Assembly: GCA_964608595.1 (NCBI GenBank)
Contig: CAZSOU010000011.1
Location: 1-46,002 of the forward strand
Direction: 5' to 3'
Origin: Oleiagrimonas sp964608595
GTDB taxonomy: Bacteria; Pseudomonadota; Gammaproteobacteria; Xanthomonadales; Rhodanobacteraceae
DNA length: 46,002 bases
Part shown: positions 33,105 through 42,004 of the stretch, piece by piece
How the letters are laid out: each line of letters begins with the position of its first letter
How positions within the stretch are numbered: the stretch's first letter is position 1
Translations under genes and position numbers: made by a program
The notes under the pieces: model-generated
The model's input: the letters and a program-made list of their open reading frames with translations, nothing else
What the model was told of the DNA's origin: nothing
Databases searched by the model: none

Positions 33105-33761
33105 TCAAGCAATCAGCGAGGGATCGATTTCCAACCGGCCCAGCCGATGATTGGCAAAACGCTCGATCAAATCCGGCGCTTGCTCGGTCAGCATGCGATA
33201 GGCTTCGGGCGAACGCGTGTCGGCACGCAAGCACCAGCCGTCTGCGGTACGACTCAACCACAGTTCGGTGCCGGGCAGGATGTCGTCGTTCAGCGTGATC
33301 ATGATTTCACGTGCACGCGTGTGACGCGTATTGGCGTCCGGCACCAGCAGCTGCTTGACGTGTCGCGAAATCAACTCCGCCAGCGCCGGCGCCATGCTGG
33401 CGGCGGTGGTGGCCGTCGGCTGCACCATGCCCTGATGCAGCGTCAACTGTGCCTGCTGCATGGCGAACATGCCCGCGGTCAGGTTGCCGTCGCCGTGCTG
33501 GTCGCGATGCTGTTGCCCGGAAAACCCCTCGTCGGTCGCGTCTCGACCGGCTTGGCCGCCGTATGGCTGTTGCAACGGCACCTGCGGCCCTTTGCCGCCG
33601 CGTTTCATGATCTTGCGGAAATGCCTGGCGTCATCGCCGCGTCGGGTGTCGTTCGTTCCGGGCTTGCCCTTGTGCTCGGCATGATCGGCATGGTCTGCGC
33701 GGTCGCCTGAAGACTTGGCGTGATACGTGGAATGGGGTGCGGGTGCCGGTGCGGTGTTCAC
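33105..33761 (-). CDS. sctP: type III secretion protein SctP (needle-length/substrate switch; YscP/HrpP/HpaC-like)
   Basis: This injectisome protein controls needle length and the switch from early to late substrates. The 218-residue protein is disordered and histidine-rich in its first ~90 residues (DRADHADHAEHKGKPGTNDT), then has a compact C-terminal T3S4-like domain. That domain contains ILPGTELWLSRTADGWCLRA and ends ERFANHRLGRLEIDPSLIA. It is short compared with YscP (~500 residues). Identification rests on this C-terminal pattern and on its place after sctO. The GTG at 33761 lies six bases after GAGGAG; an in-frame ATG at 33767 directly abuts that site and is the alternative. It is the last sct gene here; sctQ would be expected next and is missing. 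Confidence 0.75.
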   Translation of the reverse strand: MNTAPAPAPHSTYHAKSSGDRADHADHAEHKGKPGTNDTRRGDDARHFRKIMKRGGKGPQVPLQQPYGGQAGRDATDEGFSGQQHRDQHGDGNLTAGMFAMQQAQLTLHQGMVQPTATTAASMAPALAELISRHVKQLLVPDANTRHTRAREIMITLNDDILPGTELWLSRTADGWCLRADTRSPEAYRMLTEQAPDLIERFANHRLGRLEIDPSLIA

Positions 33762-33771
33762 ATGCATCTCC

Positions 33772-34266
33772 TCAGACAACCTTGCCGCGGCGCAGGAGCA
33801 GTTCCTCCACGGCCTGCTCGTCGCGAATATCGACGCGATGTCGGGCATCACGCGCGAAACACTGCTTCATTTGCTCGACGGCGTCGAGTTTCCTGCTGGC
33901 CCGCCGCCAGATCACCGCGGCCGCCTCGACGGTCGCCAGTGTCTCGGCGACATCCGCCTCGCAAACCTGGAGGTCCTGCTGACAGGCGTCGATACGCTGA
34001 TCCAGTAGCGCCAGGTGTTTTTTGTAGCGTGAGGTGGCAAGACCCGTGGGTGTGCCGTCGTTGAACAGGCGCCGCCATGTCTGCACGCAATATTCCTGTC
34101 GTTCGACGCAGGCGCTGCGCAGGCGCGTCTCGGCCTCGTCGCGGCGTGCTTCAGCCTCGGCATGGGCATGACGACAACGCTGCAGGTCGTTTTCCAGGAT
34201 ACGTTTGCGTACCACACGCATTGCACGCAGCGGCTCCAAAGGAAATGCGGACGTTTTTCCATTCAT
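33772..34266 (-). CDS. sctO: type III secretion stalk protein SctO (YscO/HrpO-like)
   Basis: This is a cytoplasmic coiled-coil protein that sits in the central pore of the ATPase and connects it to SctV, like FliJ. The 164-residue protein is almost wholly helical and charged (RVVRKRILENDLQRCRHAHA, EAEARRDEAETRLRSACVER), with two long antiparallel coiled-coil segments and no other domain. Assignment rests on size, coiled coil and position directly after sctN. Its ATG overlaps the sctN stop (ATGA), and GAGGAGGTG lies just upstream. Confidence 0.8.
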   Translation of the reverse strand: MNGKTSAFPLEPLRAMRVVRKRILENDLQRCRHAHAEAEARRDEAETRLRSACVERQEYCVQTWRRLFNDGTPTGLATSRYKKHLALLDQRIDACQQDLQVCEADVAETLATVEAAAVIWRRASRKLDAVEQMKQCFARDARHRVDIRDEQAVEELLLRRGKVV

Positions 34267-35600
34267 GCACTCACCTCCTCAAGTTGCGTCACCACGTCGT
34301 CGAAAACAACTTTCTCGTGGATACCTTGCCGCAACAAATCGTTGATGGCATCGACATGATTGATGGCGGCATCGGCCTCATCGTCGTTGCCGGGTTTGTA
34401 TTCACCCAGTTGCAACAACATTTCGATTTCGCGGTACTTGGCCAGATGACGACGCAGGATACCCGCCGCCTGTTGATGAGACGGCGAGGCGATACGCGAC
34501 ATCAAGCGGCTGACACTGTCGAGCACGTCGATGGCCGGGTAATGATCGGCCTGTGCCAGGCGCCGCGACAAGTAAATGTGACCGTCAAGGATGGAGCGCA
34601 CCTCCTCGGCCACCGGATCGTTGCCGTCCTCGTCCTCCATCAGCACCGTGTAGAACGCAGTAATGGTGCCATGGCGATTGGCGCCGGCGCGCTCGAAAAG
34701 ACGCGGCAGAGCGGAAAATACCGAAGGCGTGAAGCCGCGCCGTGCCGGCGGCTCGCCCATGGCCAGACCGACATCGCGCAAGGCACGGGCAAAGCGCGTC
34801 ACCGAATCCATCATCAGCATCACATGCATCCCGCGATCACGAAAATGCTCGGCAATCGCCGTACCCAGCCATGCCACACGGCTGCGTTCCAGTGCCGGAC
34901 GGTCGGAGGTGGCGACGACCACCACGCTGCGTGCCAGGCCTTCTTCGCCCAGACTGTCGGTCAAAAATTCGCCCACTTCGCGACCGCGCTCGCCGACCAG
35001 AACGATGACGTTGACATCGGCGCTGGCATCACGCGCCAGCATCCCGAGAAGCGTGCTCTTGCCGCCGCCGGCCACCGCGAAAATGCCGGTGCGCTGACCA
35101 CGGCCGATGGTCAGTGTGGCGTCGATGGCACGCACACCGGTGGGCATGGGCTCGGAAATCACCGGGCGGTGCATCGGGTTGGGCGATTCGGCGTACACCG
35201 GCACCCGTTCGACATTCTCGAGCGGTCCCTTGCCATCCAGCGGCTCACCACGGCTGTCGAGCACCCGGCCCAGAAGGCCCATGCCCGCCGGAGCGCTGGC
35301 CTTCTGTCCGGTGGAAACAACGGTAGTCGCCGCGGAAAGTCCCTCCAGCGGTCCCAGCGGCGTCAGCAGTGTTTGCCGGGCGGAAATGCCGACCACCTCG
35401 GCCGGCATGCGAAACCCCGTGTCAGCCTGCTCCAGCATGCACAGCTCGCCGATGGCCGCGTGCACGCCGGTTGCCCGCACCAAGGTGCCATACGCCTCGA
35501 CCACGCGACCGACGTGTTGCAACGTGCTGCTGCGACTCAACGCGCGCAGCAACGGGTCGCGGCTGGCCGCCACGTCGCGATCAGGCGTCTTGAGGTTCAT
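34263..35600 (-). CDS. sctN: type III secretion ATPase SctN
   Basis: SctN is the hexameric ATPase that unfolds and releases effector-chaperone complexes at the base of the injectisome. The 445-residue protein has the Walker A FAVAGGGKSTLLG (Lys181), Walker B VMLMMDSVTRFARA, the T3SS-ATPase signature PSVFSALPRLFERAG and DGHIYLSRRLAQADHYPAID. These are shared with FliI and F1-beta; the secretin, SctD and SctJ genes nearby place it in an injectisome. The ATG at 35600 has GGAGGAACG seven bases upstream. It overlaps sctL by 20 bases and sctO by 4. Confidence 0.95.
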   Translation of the reverse strand: MNLKTPDRDVAASRDPLLRALSRSSTLQHVGRVVEAYGTLVRATGVHAAIGELCMLEQADTGFRMPAEVVGISARQTLLTPLGPLEGLSAATTVVSTGQKASAPAGMGLLGRVLDSRGEPLDGKGPLENVERVPVYAESPNPMHRPVISEPMPTGVRAIDATLTIGRGQRTGIFAVAGGGKSTLLGMLARDASADVNVIVLVGERGREVGEFLTDSLGEEGLARSVVVVATSDRPALERSRVAWLGTAIAEHFRDRGMHVMLMMDSVTRFARALRDVGLAMGEPPARRGFTPSVFSALPRLFERAGANRHGTITAFYTVLMEDEDGNDPVAEEVRSILDGHIYLSRRLAQADHYPAIDVLDSVSRLMSRIASPSHQQAAGILRRHLAKYREIEMLLQLGEYKPGNDDEADAAINHVDAINDLLRQGIHEKVVFDDVVTQLEEVSA

Positions 35601-36225
35601 CCGTTCCTCCCGCCGACGTCGTCTGTTCGGCCGCTGCCAGAATGCGCCGGCTCTCGTCCAGTTGTTCGTTGAAGCCGGCACGCACCACCCCGCCGGCCGA
35701 TTCGATGATGCAGTCCAGACGCCCCAGCTCCGCATCACCGATGATTTCGATATCCGGTGCCGCCGCCGCACCCAGCGTCTCCACTTCCCTGCGCGCCGGT
35801 TCGACCACGTCCGGATGGACGTGCACCAGCAGATGCGGCTCGAACACCATGCGCTGCATGGCTTCGGCCACCATGGAGGCAACCAGCCGCTCGGCGCCGA
35901 TCGAAGGCGCGATATGGCGCACCACGCCAATGGCAATGTCACCGGCACGTCGGCGCAATTCCTCGGTCGCCGTGGCTCGCGCCCGCGCCAGTGCCTGCAG
36001 CGCGCGTACGCAATCGCACAAACCGCGTTCACGGCCTTCGACGAGGCCTTGACGATGTGCCTTCGCCTTGATTTCTTCGGCATCGACCCGGGCCTGTTGC
36101 AGCAATGCGTTGGCCTCATCGACGATGCGCTGCGCTTCCTCGAGCGAGGTCCATGCCGCCGCCGGAATGCGTCCGGCATCCAGATACAACCGGAATGACT
36201 CGCGATCGGTAACCATGGCGTTCAT
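35581..36225 (-). CDS. sctL: type III secretion stator protein SctL (YscL/HrpE/FliH-like)
   Basis: SctL is the cytoplasmic stator that holds the ATPase SctN to the C-ring protein SctQ. The 214-residue protein has an N-terminal helical and alanine/glutamate-rich part (EEAQRIVDEANALLQQARVD) and a C-terminal FliH/V-ATPase E-like domain. That domain includes VHVHPDVVEPARREVETLGA and ends with LDCIIESAGGVVRAGFNEQL, the conserved 'IES..G..RAG...QL' pattern. The ATG at 36225 overlaps the sctK stop (ATGA). Its partner SctQ is not encoded in this window. Confidence 0.88.
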   Translation of the reverse strand: MNAMVTDRESFRLYLDAGRIPAAAWTSLEEAQRIVDEANALLQQARVDAEEIKAKAHRQGLVEGRERGLCDCVRALQALARARATATEELRRRAGDIAIGVVRHIAPSIGAERLVASMVAEAMQRMVFEPHLLVHVHPDVVEPARREVETLGAAAAPDIEIIGDAELGRLDCIIESAGGVVRAGFNEQLDESRRILAAAEQTTSAGGTDEPQDA

Positions 36226-36899
36226 CCGGCGATGCCCTCCAGGTTTTCGTGGCCGCTGTTGCTCGCGGCAAAGCGGTTGTGCTGGGTGTCGATCAACGAC
36301 GCGACGGACTCGGAAGGCAGCCAGCATTGTGCGGCGCATTCGGCGGGCAGCGTCATGGCGTACGCCAAACGCATGCGCTCCCCCAGCAATTCAGTATCGC
36401 GCCCGGCATGGCCGACCAGCTCGACCGCTCCACGCCGACGGACAGTGTCGGTGACCGCGATGGCGTCGTTTCCCGCGGCCTGCAGCGCAGTCGCCCCCTG
36501 ACGGCGCACGGATTCGGGCGCCGGGCCATGCCACGGATCGGCCTGCTGCATGATGCGCCATGCATCGCTTCCCACGGCACCGCGCAAGAACAACACCGCA
36601 TCGCGTTCCAGCACCATTTTCAATGCCGGTCCCAATGCAATGGCACCCAGAACATGTGCAGCTGTCTGCAACTCGGACTGCGTCCAGCGCAACCACGGGT
36701 GATCGGCAACCCGGGCTTGCCATGATTCACGCGTGGCATTGAACACGCGCGGATGGGATTGAAGAGCGAGCTTGAAAAGATGGCGACGCCCCAAGGGCGA
36801 TCGCAGTGCGCGTCGCGACAACGTCGCCGGCACGCCGGCGAACGTGGCCGGATGCGTGGCATCCAGCGGCAGCGTTGCGACAGCGCCCGGGGTGGTCAC
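36222..36899 (-). CDS. sctK: type III secretion accessory protein SctK (YscK/HrpD-like)
   Basis: SctK proteins are cytoplasmic sorting-platform components that link SctD to SctQ. The 225-residue protein is soluble and helical, containing FNATRESWQARVADHPWLRW and RRRGAVELVGHAGRDTELLG. It has little sequence conservation, as is usual for this family, so the call rests mainly on its position between sctJ and sctL and on its size. The GTG at 36899 overlaps the sctJ stop (GTGA), supporting translational coupling. Confidence 0.65.
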   Translation of the reverse strand: MTTPGAVATLPLDATHPATFAGVPATLSRRALRSPLGRRHLFKLALQSHPRVFNATRESWQARVADHPWLRWTQSELQTAAHVLGAIALGPALKMVLERDAVLFLRGAVGSDAWRIMQQADPWHGPAPESVRRQGATALQAAGNDAIAVTDTVRRRGAVELVGHAGRDTELLGERMRLAYAMTLPAECAAQCWLPSESVASLIDTQHNRFAASNSGHENLEGIAG

Positions 36900-37705
36900 T
36901 GGTTGCCTCCGGCACGCTTGCCATGCAGCCCGCGAACGGATTTCGCACCTGTCAGCGTGCGCCGATTGCGCCACAGCACCAAGGCGGCCAGCAACACGGC
37001 CAGCGCCGCCACGGCAATCAAGAACCCCCAGCCGACGACGCCACCCAGGGCGGCGGGACGGGATCCGGACGCCGGCAGTTCTGCCTGTTTGCGGACAAAA
37101 CTGGTCACGCTGACCCGGTCGGGGTCGGTCAATCCCTGGGTGCCGTTCATCACGACCGACTTGATGTCCACCATCTGCTTGTCGATGTTGGCCTTGGGCG
37201 TGGCAATGATGACCACCGATGCCGAACCGACCGCCGGTTTCTCGCTGATCGGATCCTTGTCCGGAACGGACAGGTAAACGGCAGCATCCACCACGCCGTC
37301 GATCTGGCGCAGTGTCTGGTCCAGCTGCTGCTCGCGCGCGTAGATGAAGCGATGCTTTTCCTCGCTGGGAGAGGATACGAAACCCTGCTTCTTGAAAAAC
37401 GCACTGATGTCGGCGCTTTTGTGCGGCAATCCCGCATTGTGCAGCACGGCCATGGCCTTGGGCATGTTTTGCCGGCTACCCAGCAACACTTGCCAACCAT
37501 CGCCGCCCTTGATCGACTGTTTGCGGGCGGAAATGCCGTGCTCGATCAGCGCCGCCACCACTTCATTGGCCTGGCGCTCGTCCAGATGCGAATACAACAC
37601 GCTGCGAGTGCAGCCGACCAGAAGCGTCGTCAGCAACAAGGCCAGCGACGCCCACAACACCACTTGACGCCACGGCGGGCGCCGGAGGTCACGTCCGGTA
37701 TTCAC
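36896..37705 (-). CDS. sctJ: type III secretion inner MS-ring lipoprotein SctJ
   Basis: SctJ forms the inner membrane ring of the injectisome. The 269-residue protein has a lipoprotein signal with lipobox LLVGC (Cys32) and two ring-building modules with LYSHLDERQANEVVAALIEH, then RQNMPKAMAVLHNAGLPHKS and DGVVDAAVYLSVPDKDP. A C-terminal membrane helix (GWGFLIAVAALAVLLAALVLWRN region) and a basic tail complete it. These are all classic YscJ/HrcJ features. The start is a GTG at 37705 with a weak AAGGGC upstream, nine bases after sctI. Confidence 0.95.
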   Translation of the reverse strand: MNTGRDLRRPPWRQVVLWASLALLLTTLLVGCTRSVLYSHLDERQANEVVAALIEHGISARKQSIKGGDGWQVLLGSRQNMPKAMAVLHNAGLPHKSADISAFFKKQGFVSSPSEEKHRFIYAREQQLDQTLRQIDGVVDAAVYLSVPDKDPISEKPAVGSASVVIIATPKANIDKQMVDIKSVVMNGTQGLTDPDRVSVTSFVRKQAELPASGSRPAALGGVVGWGFLIAVAALAVLLAALVLWRNRRTLTGAKSVRGLHGKRAGGNQ

Positions 37706-37714
37706 GGATTGCCC

Positions 37715-38131
37715 TTACGATTGTTGACGGAACAATTGCTGCACACCCTCGGAACTGCGATTGGCCACGTTCGAGGTCAACTCGGCCCGGAATACCAACT
37801 CATGGCAACGCAGCGTCATGTCGATGATCTGGCTCGGCGTCATGTCCTTGCCACTGCTGCGCATGGAGTCGGCCATCCGGGTGAGTTCCGCCGCATTGCC
37901 GTTGAGCATGTCGAACTGCCCGAGAATGGACTTGACGCCGGTCGACAGATCCTGCGAGGCCGGAGCGGTCTTGATGTCCTGGGCAGCCTGCGTCGGCTGC
38001 GCCTGCTCGAATGTCTGACGAAACTTCGCCACGTTTTCCATGTGTGCCGAGGTGGTGCTCGCCGTGGCGGCACCGGCCTGCGCGTCGCCAAAACTCGACA
38101 CATTGACCATGGATACTGGAGAAACACTCAT
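37715..38131 (-). CDS. sctI: type III secretion inner rod protein SctI (YscI/HrpB-like)
   Basis: SctI makes the inner rod that anchors the needle and is itself an early secreted substrate. The 138-residue protein has a disordered N-terminus starting MSVSPVSMVNVSS and a C-terminal amphipathic helix pair MTPSQIIDMTLRCHELVFRA then ELTSNVANRSSEGVQQLFRQ, typical of YscI/HrpB. The N-terminal nonapeptide closely resembles that of the LysM-lysozyme 5 kb away. It sits between the candidate needle gene and sctJ, the usual location. Confidence 0.87.
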   Translation of the reverse strand: MSVSPVSMVNVSSFGDAQAGAATASTTSAHMENVAKFRQTFEQAQPTQAAQDIKTAPASQDLSTGVKSILGQFDMLNGNAAELTRMADSMRSSGKDMTPSQIIDMTLRCHELVFRAELTSNVANRSSEGVQQLFRQQS

Positions 38132-38173
38132 CTTGGATACCTCCCGATTCGATTCTCCGGAACAAACCGGGGA

Positions 38174-38509
38174 TTACTGTTTGCGGCCAATGGTCTCCAG
38201 TGCCTGACCGACGGCATTGTCGGAGCTGGCGGCACTTTGCGACAGGAATCCCATTTTCTGGGATTGAGCCGTCAGTTCGGCAATCACCGACGGGTTGTCC
38301 TTGCCATGTTCACTGAGTTGCGAAGACAGTTGAACCAGTTTGCTGGCCTGCTGATCCAGGGCCTTGCCCCATGCCTTGGCCATGGCTTCATACCAGCTCT
38401 TGGCGTCTTCCCTGTTGACGGTTTCGGCGCCGGAAGCGGCGAGGTTGCTCTCGAGAGTGGGAAAATTGGTGGCTTTTCCGGTGCTGTTGACGATGGGAAT
38501 GTTGCTCAT
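38174..38509 (-). CDS. sctF: candidate type III secretion needle protein SctF
   Basis: This small helical protein of 111 residues has no signal peptide. The C-terminal half, DNPSVIAELTAQSQKMGFLS followed by QSAASSDNAVGQALETIGRK, follows the needle-protein pattern 'DNP..LAELQ...N..ST..R.L.D....I.': a helix, a DNP turn and a second helix. It is longer than YscF/PscF (~85) at the N-terminus. The call rests on this pattern and on the place before sctI, as yscF precedes yscI in Ysc-type loci. The ATG at 38509 has GGAGG six bases upstream. A different T3SS secreted protein is the main alternative. Confidence 0.6.
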   Translation of the reverse strand: MSNIPIVNSTGKATNFPTLESNLAASGAETVNREDAKSWYEAMAKAWGKALDQQASKLVQLSSQLSEHGKDNPSVIAELTAQSQKMGFLSQSAASSDNAVGQALETIGRKQ

Positions 38510-38604
38510 GATCATCCTCCTGGGGTGGAAACACGTCGCGTCAGCCTCGCCGATGCGACACACGGATGCCACGCCCCCTGCCGCGGCAAAATGGAAGCGG
38601 ACAT

Positions 38605-38621
38605 GCGCCCTCGGCGGGCGC
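38605..38621 (-). other. hairpin in the sctD-sctF spacer
   Basis: GCGCCC-N5-GGGCGC is a perfect 6-bp stem in the 153-base spacer, the longest gap inside the sct operon. It lacks a T-run. It could stabilise the highly expressed needle message or reduce read-through from sctD. No promoter with good -35 and -10 boxes is seen in the spacer. Confidence 0.35.
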
Positions 38622-38662
38622 TGCCGCTTTGCAAACCTGCCTTCAAGCCACTATGCACGTCA

Positions 38663-39979
38663 CTAGTGAACATGAAATGACTTTCCGGCAAGCTCGCTGG
38701 ATACGGGAACCACGGCACCCGGGCTCGGCGCGCCTGCACGCAACGGCGCACGCAGCGGCGCCGCAACCGGCAACGATTCGGCCGGCGCCGGCACCGGAGA
38801 ACCCGCATGGCTGTCCAGCGGTTCGGCGATGCGGAATTGGGTGTCGTGGGTCAATTGCATGTAATGACCATCGCGTTTCAACACGATGGTGCCGTCCGGG
38901 TAGGCGGTCATGAACACACCGCCCTGCGGCAACTTGCTGCCCGGGTAGTAACGCGAACCGTCCCTTGTGATCACGTATGCCATGTCCTTGCGCACGATCA
39001 GCTGCGTGATCCTCTTGCCCGGCTCCGGTTTCGGCGGCGCCTTGGCATGAGCGTCCAGATCAACCAGCCCCAGGCGCAGCTTTCCCTGCATGTCCGAGTC
39101 CAGTTGCTGCATCTCCGAGGAAGCATAGACATCGCGCTTGATCCCTGTGAGGTCGCCGCCACCGAAATGTCCGCTGACCTTGACGTCACGGTTGTTTTGC
39201 GCCACATGGGTACGCACGTCGTGGTGATGCTGCCTGAAAATCTTGCGTACGGTCGCGCCCACCTCGGCCGTGTCGCGTACGTGCAACTCGATTGCCAGCC
39301 CGGCATCGGCGAGGCGCTGCTGCAACGCCGTCAACTGCTTCGACGTATCCACCACCCCACGCATCACCACGCTTCCATCGTCGTCCCGGCTTGCCGCGAC
39401 ATCGGACAATGCCATCGACTTGATGATGTCTCGTGCCTGCGCGAGGTGCGTATCGGCCGACGCCGACGACGGCGCACGATGATGCATCAACGCCCAACCA
39501 CCGAACAACACTCCCGCGGCCAGCACCAACAACAACCCTGCCAGCAACAATACGCGTTGACGCCGTTTTGCCAACGGCACATCGGTCTCGTCGGCGGGGA
39601 CCCCATCGACCAGCTGTTGCCATCGCTCGCTCCAGTGCGGTCCCACCGCCAGTTTCACGTCACCCAGGCAGACGATGGCGAAATGTTCCAGTACCGCATT
39701 GCGACGGCCCCAATCGCTGCCTTCGATATCGACGTGCCCTTCCAGCGTGCGCAACATCACCTGATCGCCGACCACCGTCAGCACGCAATGATGCGGCGCG
39801 ATGCCGGCGTCGCTGATGATCAGGTCACAATCATCGGCCTGCCCGATCATCAGGATGCCGCGTTCGGGCAGGCGCACCTCCGCTCCGGAATGCATGCCGC
39901 TGAACACGCGCAGATCCATCTGCACCCGGGGTTCGCTCCCGGGGTGTTGTGACGGCTTGATGGTGGAGGCAGCGCTCAT
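38663..39979 (-). CDS. sctD: type III secretion inner membrane ring protein SctD
   Basis: SctD forms the outer inner-membrane ring and connects to the secretin. The 438-residue protein has a cytoplasmic FHA-like domain (residues ~20-110, VFSGMHSGAEVRLPERGILM and APHHCVLTV), one membrane helix (residues ~141-165, VLLLAGLLLVLAAGVLFGGW) and a periplasmic part with BON-like modules (VVMRGVVDTSKQLTALQQRL). The C-terminus is proline/alanine-rich. The layout matches YscD/HrpQ. The ATG at 39979 overlaps the end of sctC by about 20 bases; the GGAG site is rather far (about 14 bases), so a start at 40021 is not excluded. Confidence 0.9.
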   Translation of the reverse strand: MSAASTIKPSQHPGSEPRVQMDLRVFSGMHSGAEVRLPERGILMIGQADDCDLIISDAGIAPHHCVLTVVGDQVMLRTLEGHVDIEGSDWGRRNAVLEHFAIVCLGDVKLAVGPHWSERWQQLVDGVPADETDVPLAKRRQRVLLLAGLLLVLAAGVLFGGWALMHHRAPSSASADTHLAQARDIIKSMALSDVAASRDDDGSVVMRGVVDTSKQLTALQQRLADAGLAIELHVRDTAEVGATVRKIFRQHHHDVRTHVAQNNRDVKVSGHFGGGDLTGIKRDVYASSEMQQLDSDMQGKLRLGLVDLDAHAKAPPKPEPGKRITQLIVRKDMAYVITRDGSRYYPGSKLPQGGVFMTAYPDGTIVLKRDGHYMQLTHDTQFRIAEPLDSHAGSPVPAPAESLPVAAPLRAPLRAGAPSPGAVVPVSSELAGKSFHVH

Positions 39980-39998
39980 GTCGACAGTGACACTCCTT

Positions 39999-41966
39999 TC
40001 ATTGGTTGCCGGAGCGGCCATGGTCCTGACCGGTTTTGTGCGCGGCGCTCGACGCCGGCAACGGACGTGGTGGAATCTCGGGCAGCGATTGCGGCTGCGG
40101 AACCTGCTCGTGAGGCTTGAATATGGCCCACCATGGCTGCTTGGCGTCTTCTTGACGATCGATCTGTTCCTGAGACTCGATGCTCACATTCATGGACGAC
40201 GGCGTCATTTGCCCGGTGATGCGATTGCGTACGACCAGACGCGGCGTGATCAGGAACAGGCGCTCGACGTGTCGACGTTTCTTTTCCTTGTGCTTGAACA
40301 ACCAGCCGATCAGCGGGATGTTGCCCAGGACCGGCACCTTGTCGACGGTATTGTTGAGACTGTCGAGCACCATGCCGCCCAGCAGCAAACCCTGGCCGGC
40401 CTGAATGACCGCACGCGTATTGACCACGTTTTGATGCACGATGGGATAGCGCACTTCCCGAGAGTCTTTTTTCTGCAGCTCGTAACCGCCGTCGGCAATC
40501 TGTATCTGCAGTCGGATGTCGGGGTCGCCGTTGTTGTTCCTGATCACGTGCGGCGTCACGCGCAACGTGGTGCCGGCAAGCACGTTGTAAAGATCGCTGT
40601 TGTAGGCGCCCGACACCGGTACGTAGATGGTCTCGCTTTTCTGGATGACCGCCGGCACGTTGTTCATGGTGATCACCTGCGGGCGGGTGATCACGTGCGC
40701 GATATCGTCGCTTTCCAACGCATTGATACGCGCTATGAAATGCGCGGGGTCACCAAGAATGGCACCGATCTGGAAACCGAACAGGTGATTCAGCAGGCTG
40801 CTGTTCTCGGCCCCCAGCGCGCCCAGAAGGTTTGCCTTGGCGCCATCGTCCGCCGCGAAACCGATGGCCGTCCTGCCATTGTGGTAATACCAGTCGACAC
40901 CCAGCTCGCGCAGCTTTGCCTTGTCGACATCGATGATGGTGGCCTCGATTTCCACCATTTCCTGCGGCACGTCAAGCTGCTTGATCAGCTGGTCGTACAT
41001 CGGCAGACGCTCGGGACTGTCACGCACGATCACCGCATTGCGGAAGCTGTCGGCGACAATGCGCACGTGATTGTTGCCGGAAATGGTCTGCAAGCCACCC
41101 AGGCGCGGTATGGCCGCCTGTGCCTGGGCGCTGTTCCCGTAGCCTGAATTGCGATCGTTGCTGTAGTCACCCAGTGGTGGCGGCAACTGGCCGTTGTTGC
41201 CGACGCTGGCCATGCCGCTGCCGCGCAAGCCCTGTTGTCGTGACGGCAGAACGCGATTGGCCGCGGTACTGAAGCCGTCCGAGCTTTCACCCACCAAGGC
41301 ACGCAATACGCTGGCCACGCCCGGGATGACCACCTCGTGGCCGGCGACGGTCATGGTGGTGTCGGCCGCCGAAGCGTACCGCAACGGATAAAACCTGAAT
41401 TTGGTCGTCCCGCCGTGGCTGAGACCGGAAACCGCTCCCGCCATCTGCTTGACCTGTTCCACGAAACGCGGCACACCACGAATGGTGATGAGCCCCGTGT
41501 CGGAATCCAGGCCCCAGCGATTTTCGTTGTCGCGCCAGTTGACGCTGGCAATGGCTTCCACGAACGAGTGCTCGGCCGATGTCGGGATACTGGCGAACGC
41601 CGTCTGTCGCTCGGATTCGAGATACACGTACACGCGCGAGCCGTCGTAATAACCGACCAGATTGTTGCTCTGGGCCAGCTTGCGCCAGATCGATGCGTAG
41701 CTGCCGCTGAAGTGGCCGTTGATGGTGCCTTCGCGCGAAGCCACCCCCTTGCTGAGCACGACCTGCAACCCCTGCTCCCGAAAAAACCTCGGCAGGATTT
41801 CGTTCAAGGGCTGGTGCACTTGCAGATCCGTCGTGCCATTGCCGAAAGGAATCGACTTGGCTTGCGACGCCATCGAACACAAAACCAGCGACAGCAGCAC
41901 TCCCAGCAACACTCCACCTCGACGTATCGCCGGGCATCTCCGCTTCATTTTTTCATCGTGACGCAT
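39999..41966 (-). CDS. sctC: type III secretion secretin SctC
   Basis: SctC is the outer-membrane ring of the injectisome. The 655-residue precursor has a signal peptide (GVLLGVLLSLVLCSMASQAK) and N0/N1/N3 domains. The secretin core has VEIEATIIDVDKAKLRELGV, then VITRPQVITMNNVPAVIQKS, and the signature VPVLGNIPLIGWLFKHKEK (the 'VP.LG.IP..G.LF' motif), followed by FLITPRLV. The C-terminal tail is rich in Gln and Pro. The ATG at 41966 has GGGAGG five bases upstream. It lies between sctV and sctD. The presence of a secretin rules out a purely flagellar apparatus. Confidence 0.95.
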   Translation of the reverse strand: MRHDEKMKRRCPAIRRGGVLLGVLLSLVLCSMASQAKSIPFGNGTTDLQVHQPLNEILPRFFREQGLQVVLSKGVASREGTINGHFSGSYASIWRKLAQSNNLVGYYDGSRVYVYLESERQTAFASIPTSAEHSFVEAIASVNWRDNENRWGLDSDTGLITIRGVPRFVEQVKQMAGAVSGLSHGGTTKFRFYPLRYASAADTTMTVAGHEVVIPGVASVLRALVGESSDGFSTAANRVLPSRQQGLRGSGMASVGNNGQLPPPLGDYSNDRNSGYGNSAQAQAAIPRLGGLQTISGNNHVRIVADSFRNAVIVRDSPERLPMYDQLIKQLDVPQEMVEIEATIIDVDKAKLRELGVDWYYHNGRTAIGFAADDGAKANLLGALGAENSSLLNHLFGFQIGAILGDPAHFIARINALESDDIAHVITRPQVITMNNVPAVIQKSETIYVPVSGAYNSDLYNVLAGTTLRVTPHVIRNNNGDPDIRLQIQIADGGYELQKKDSREVRYPIVHQNVVNTRAVIQAGQGLLLGGMVLDSLNNTVDKVPVLGNIPLIGWLFKHKEKKRRHVERLFLITPRLVVRNRITGQMTPSSMNVSIESQEQIDRQEDAKQPWWAIFKPHEQVPQPQSLPEIPPRPLPASSAAHKTGQDHGRSGNQ

Positions 41967-42004
41967 TGCGCCTCCCGCTTCGCATGATATTTCGCAACGG
42001 TCGT

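Noticed and set aside
39801..41147. A 448-codon plus-strand frame opposite sctC/sctD
   Set aside because: The secretin and SctD motifs are on the minus strand; the plus frame has no recognisable domain.
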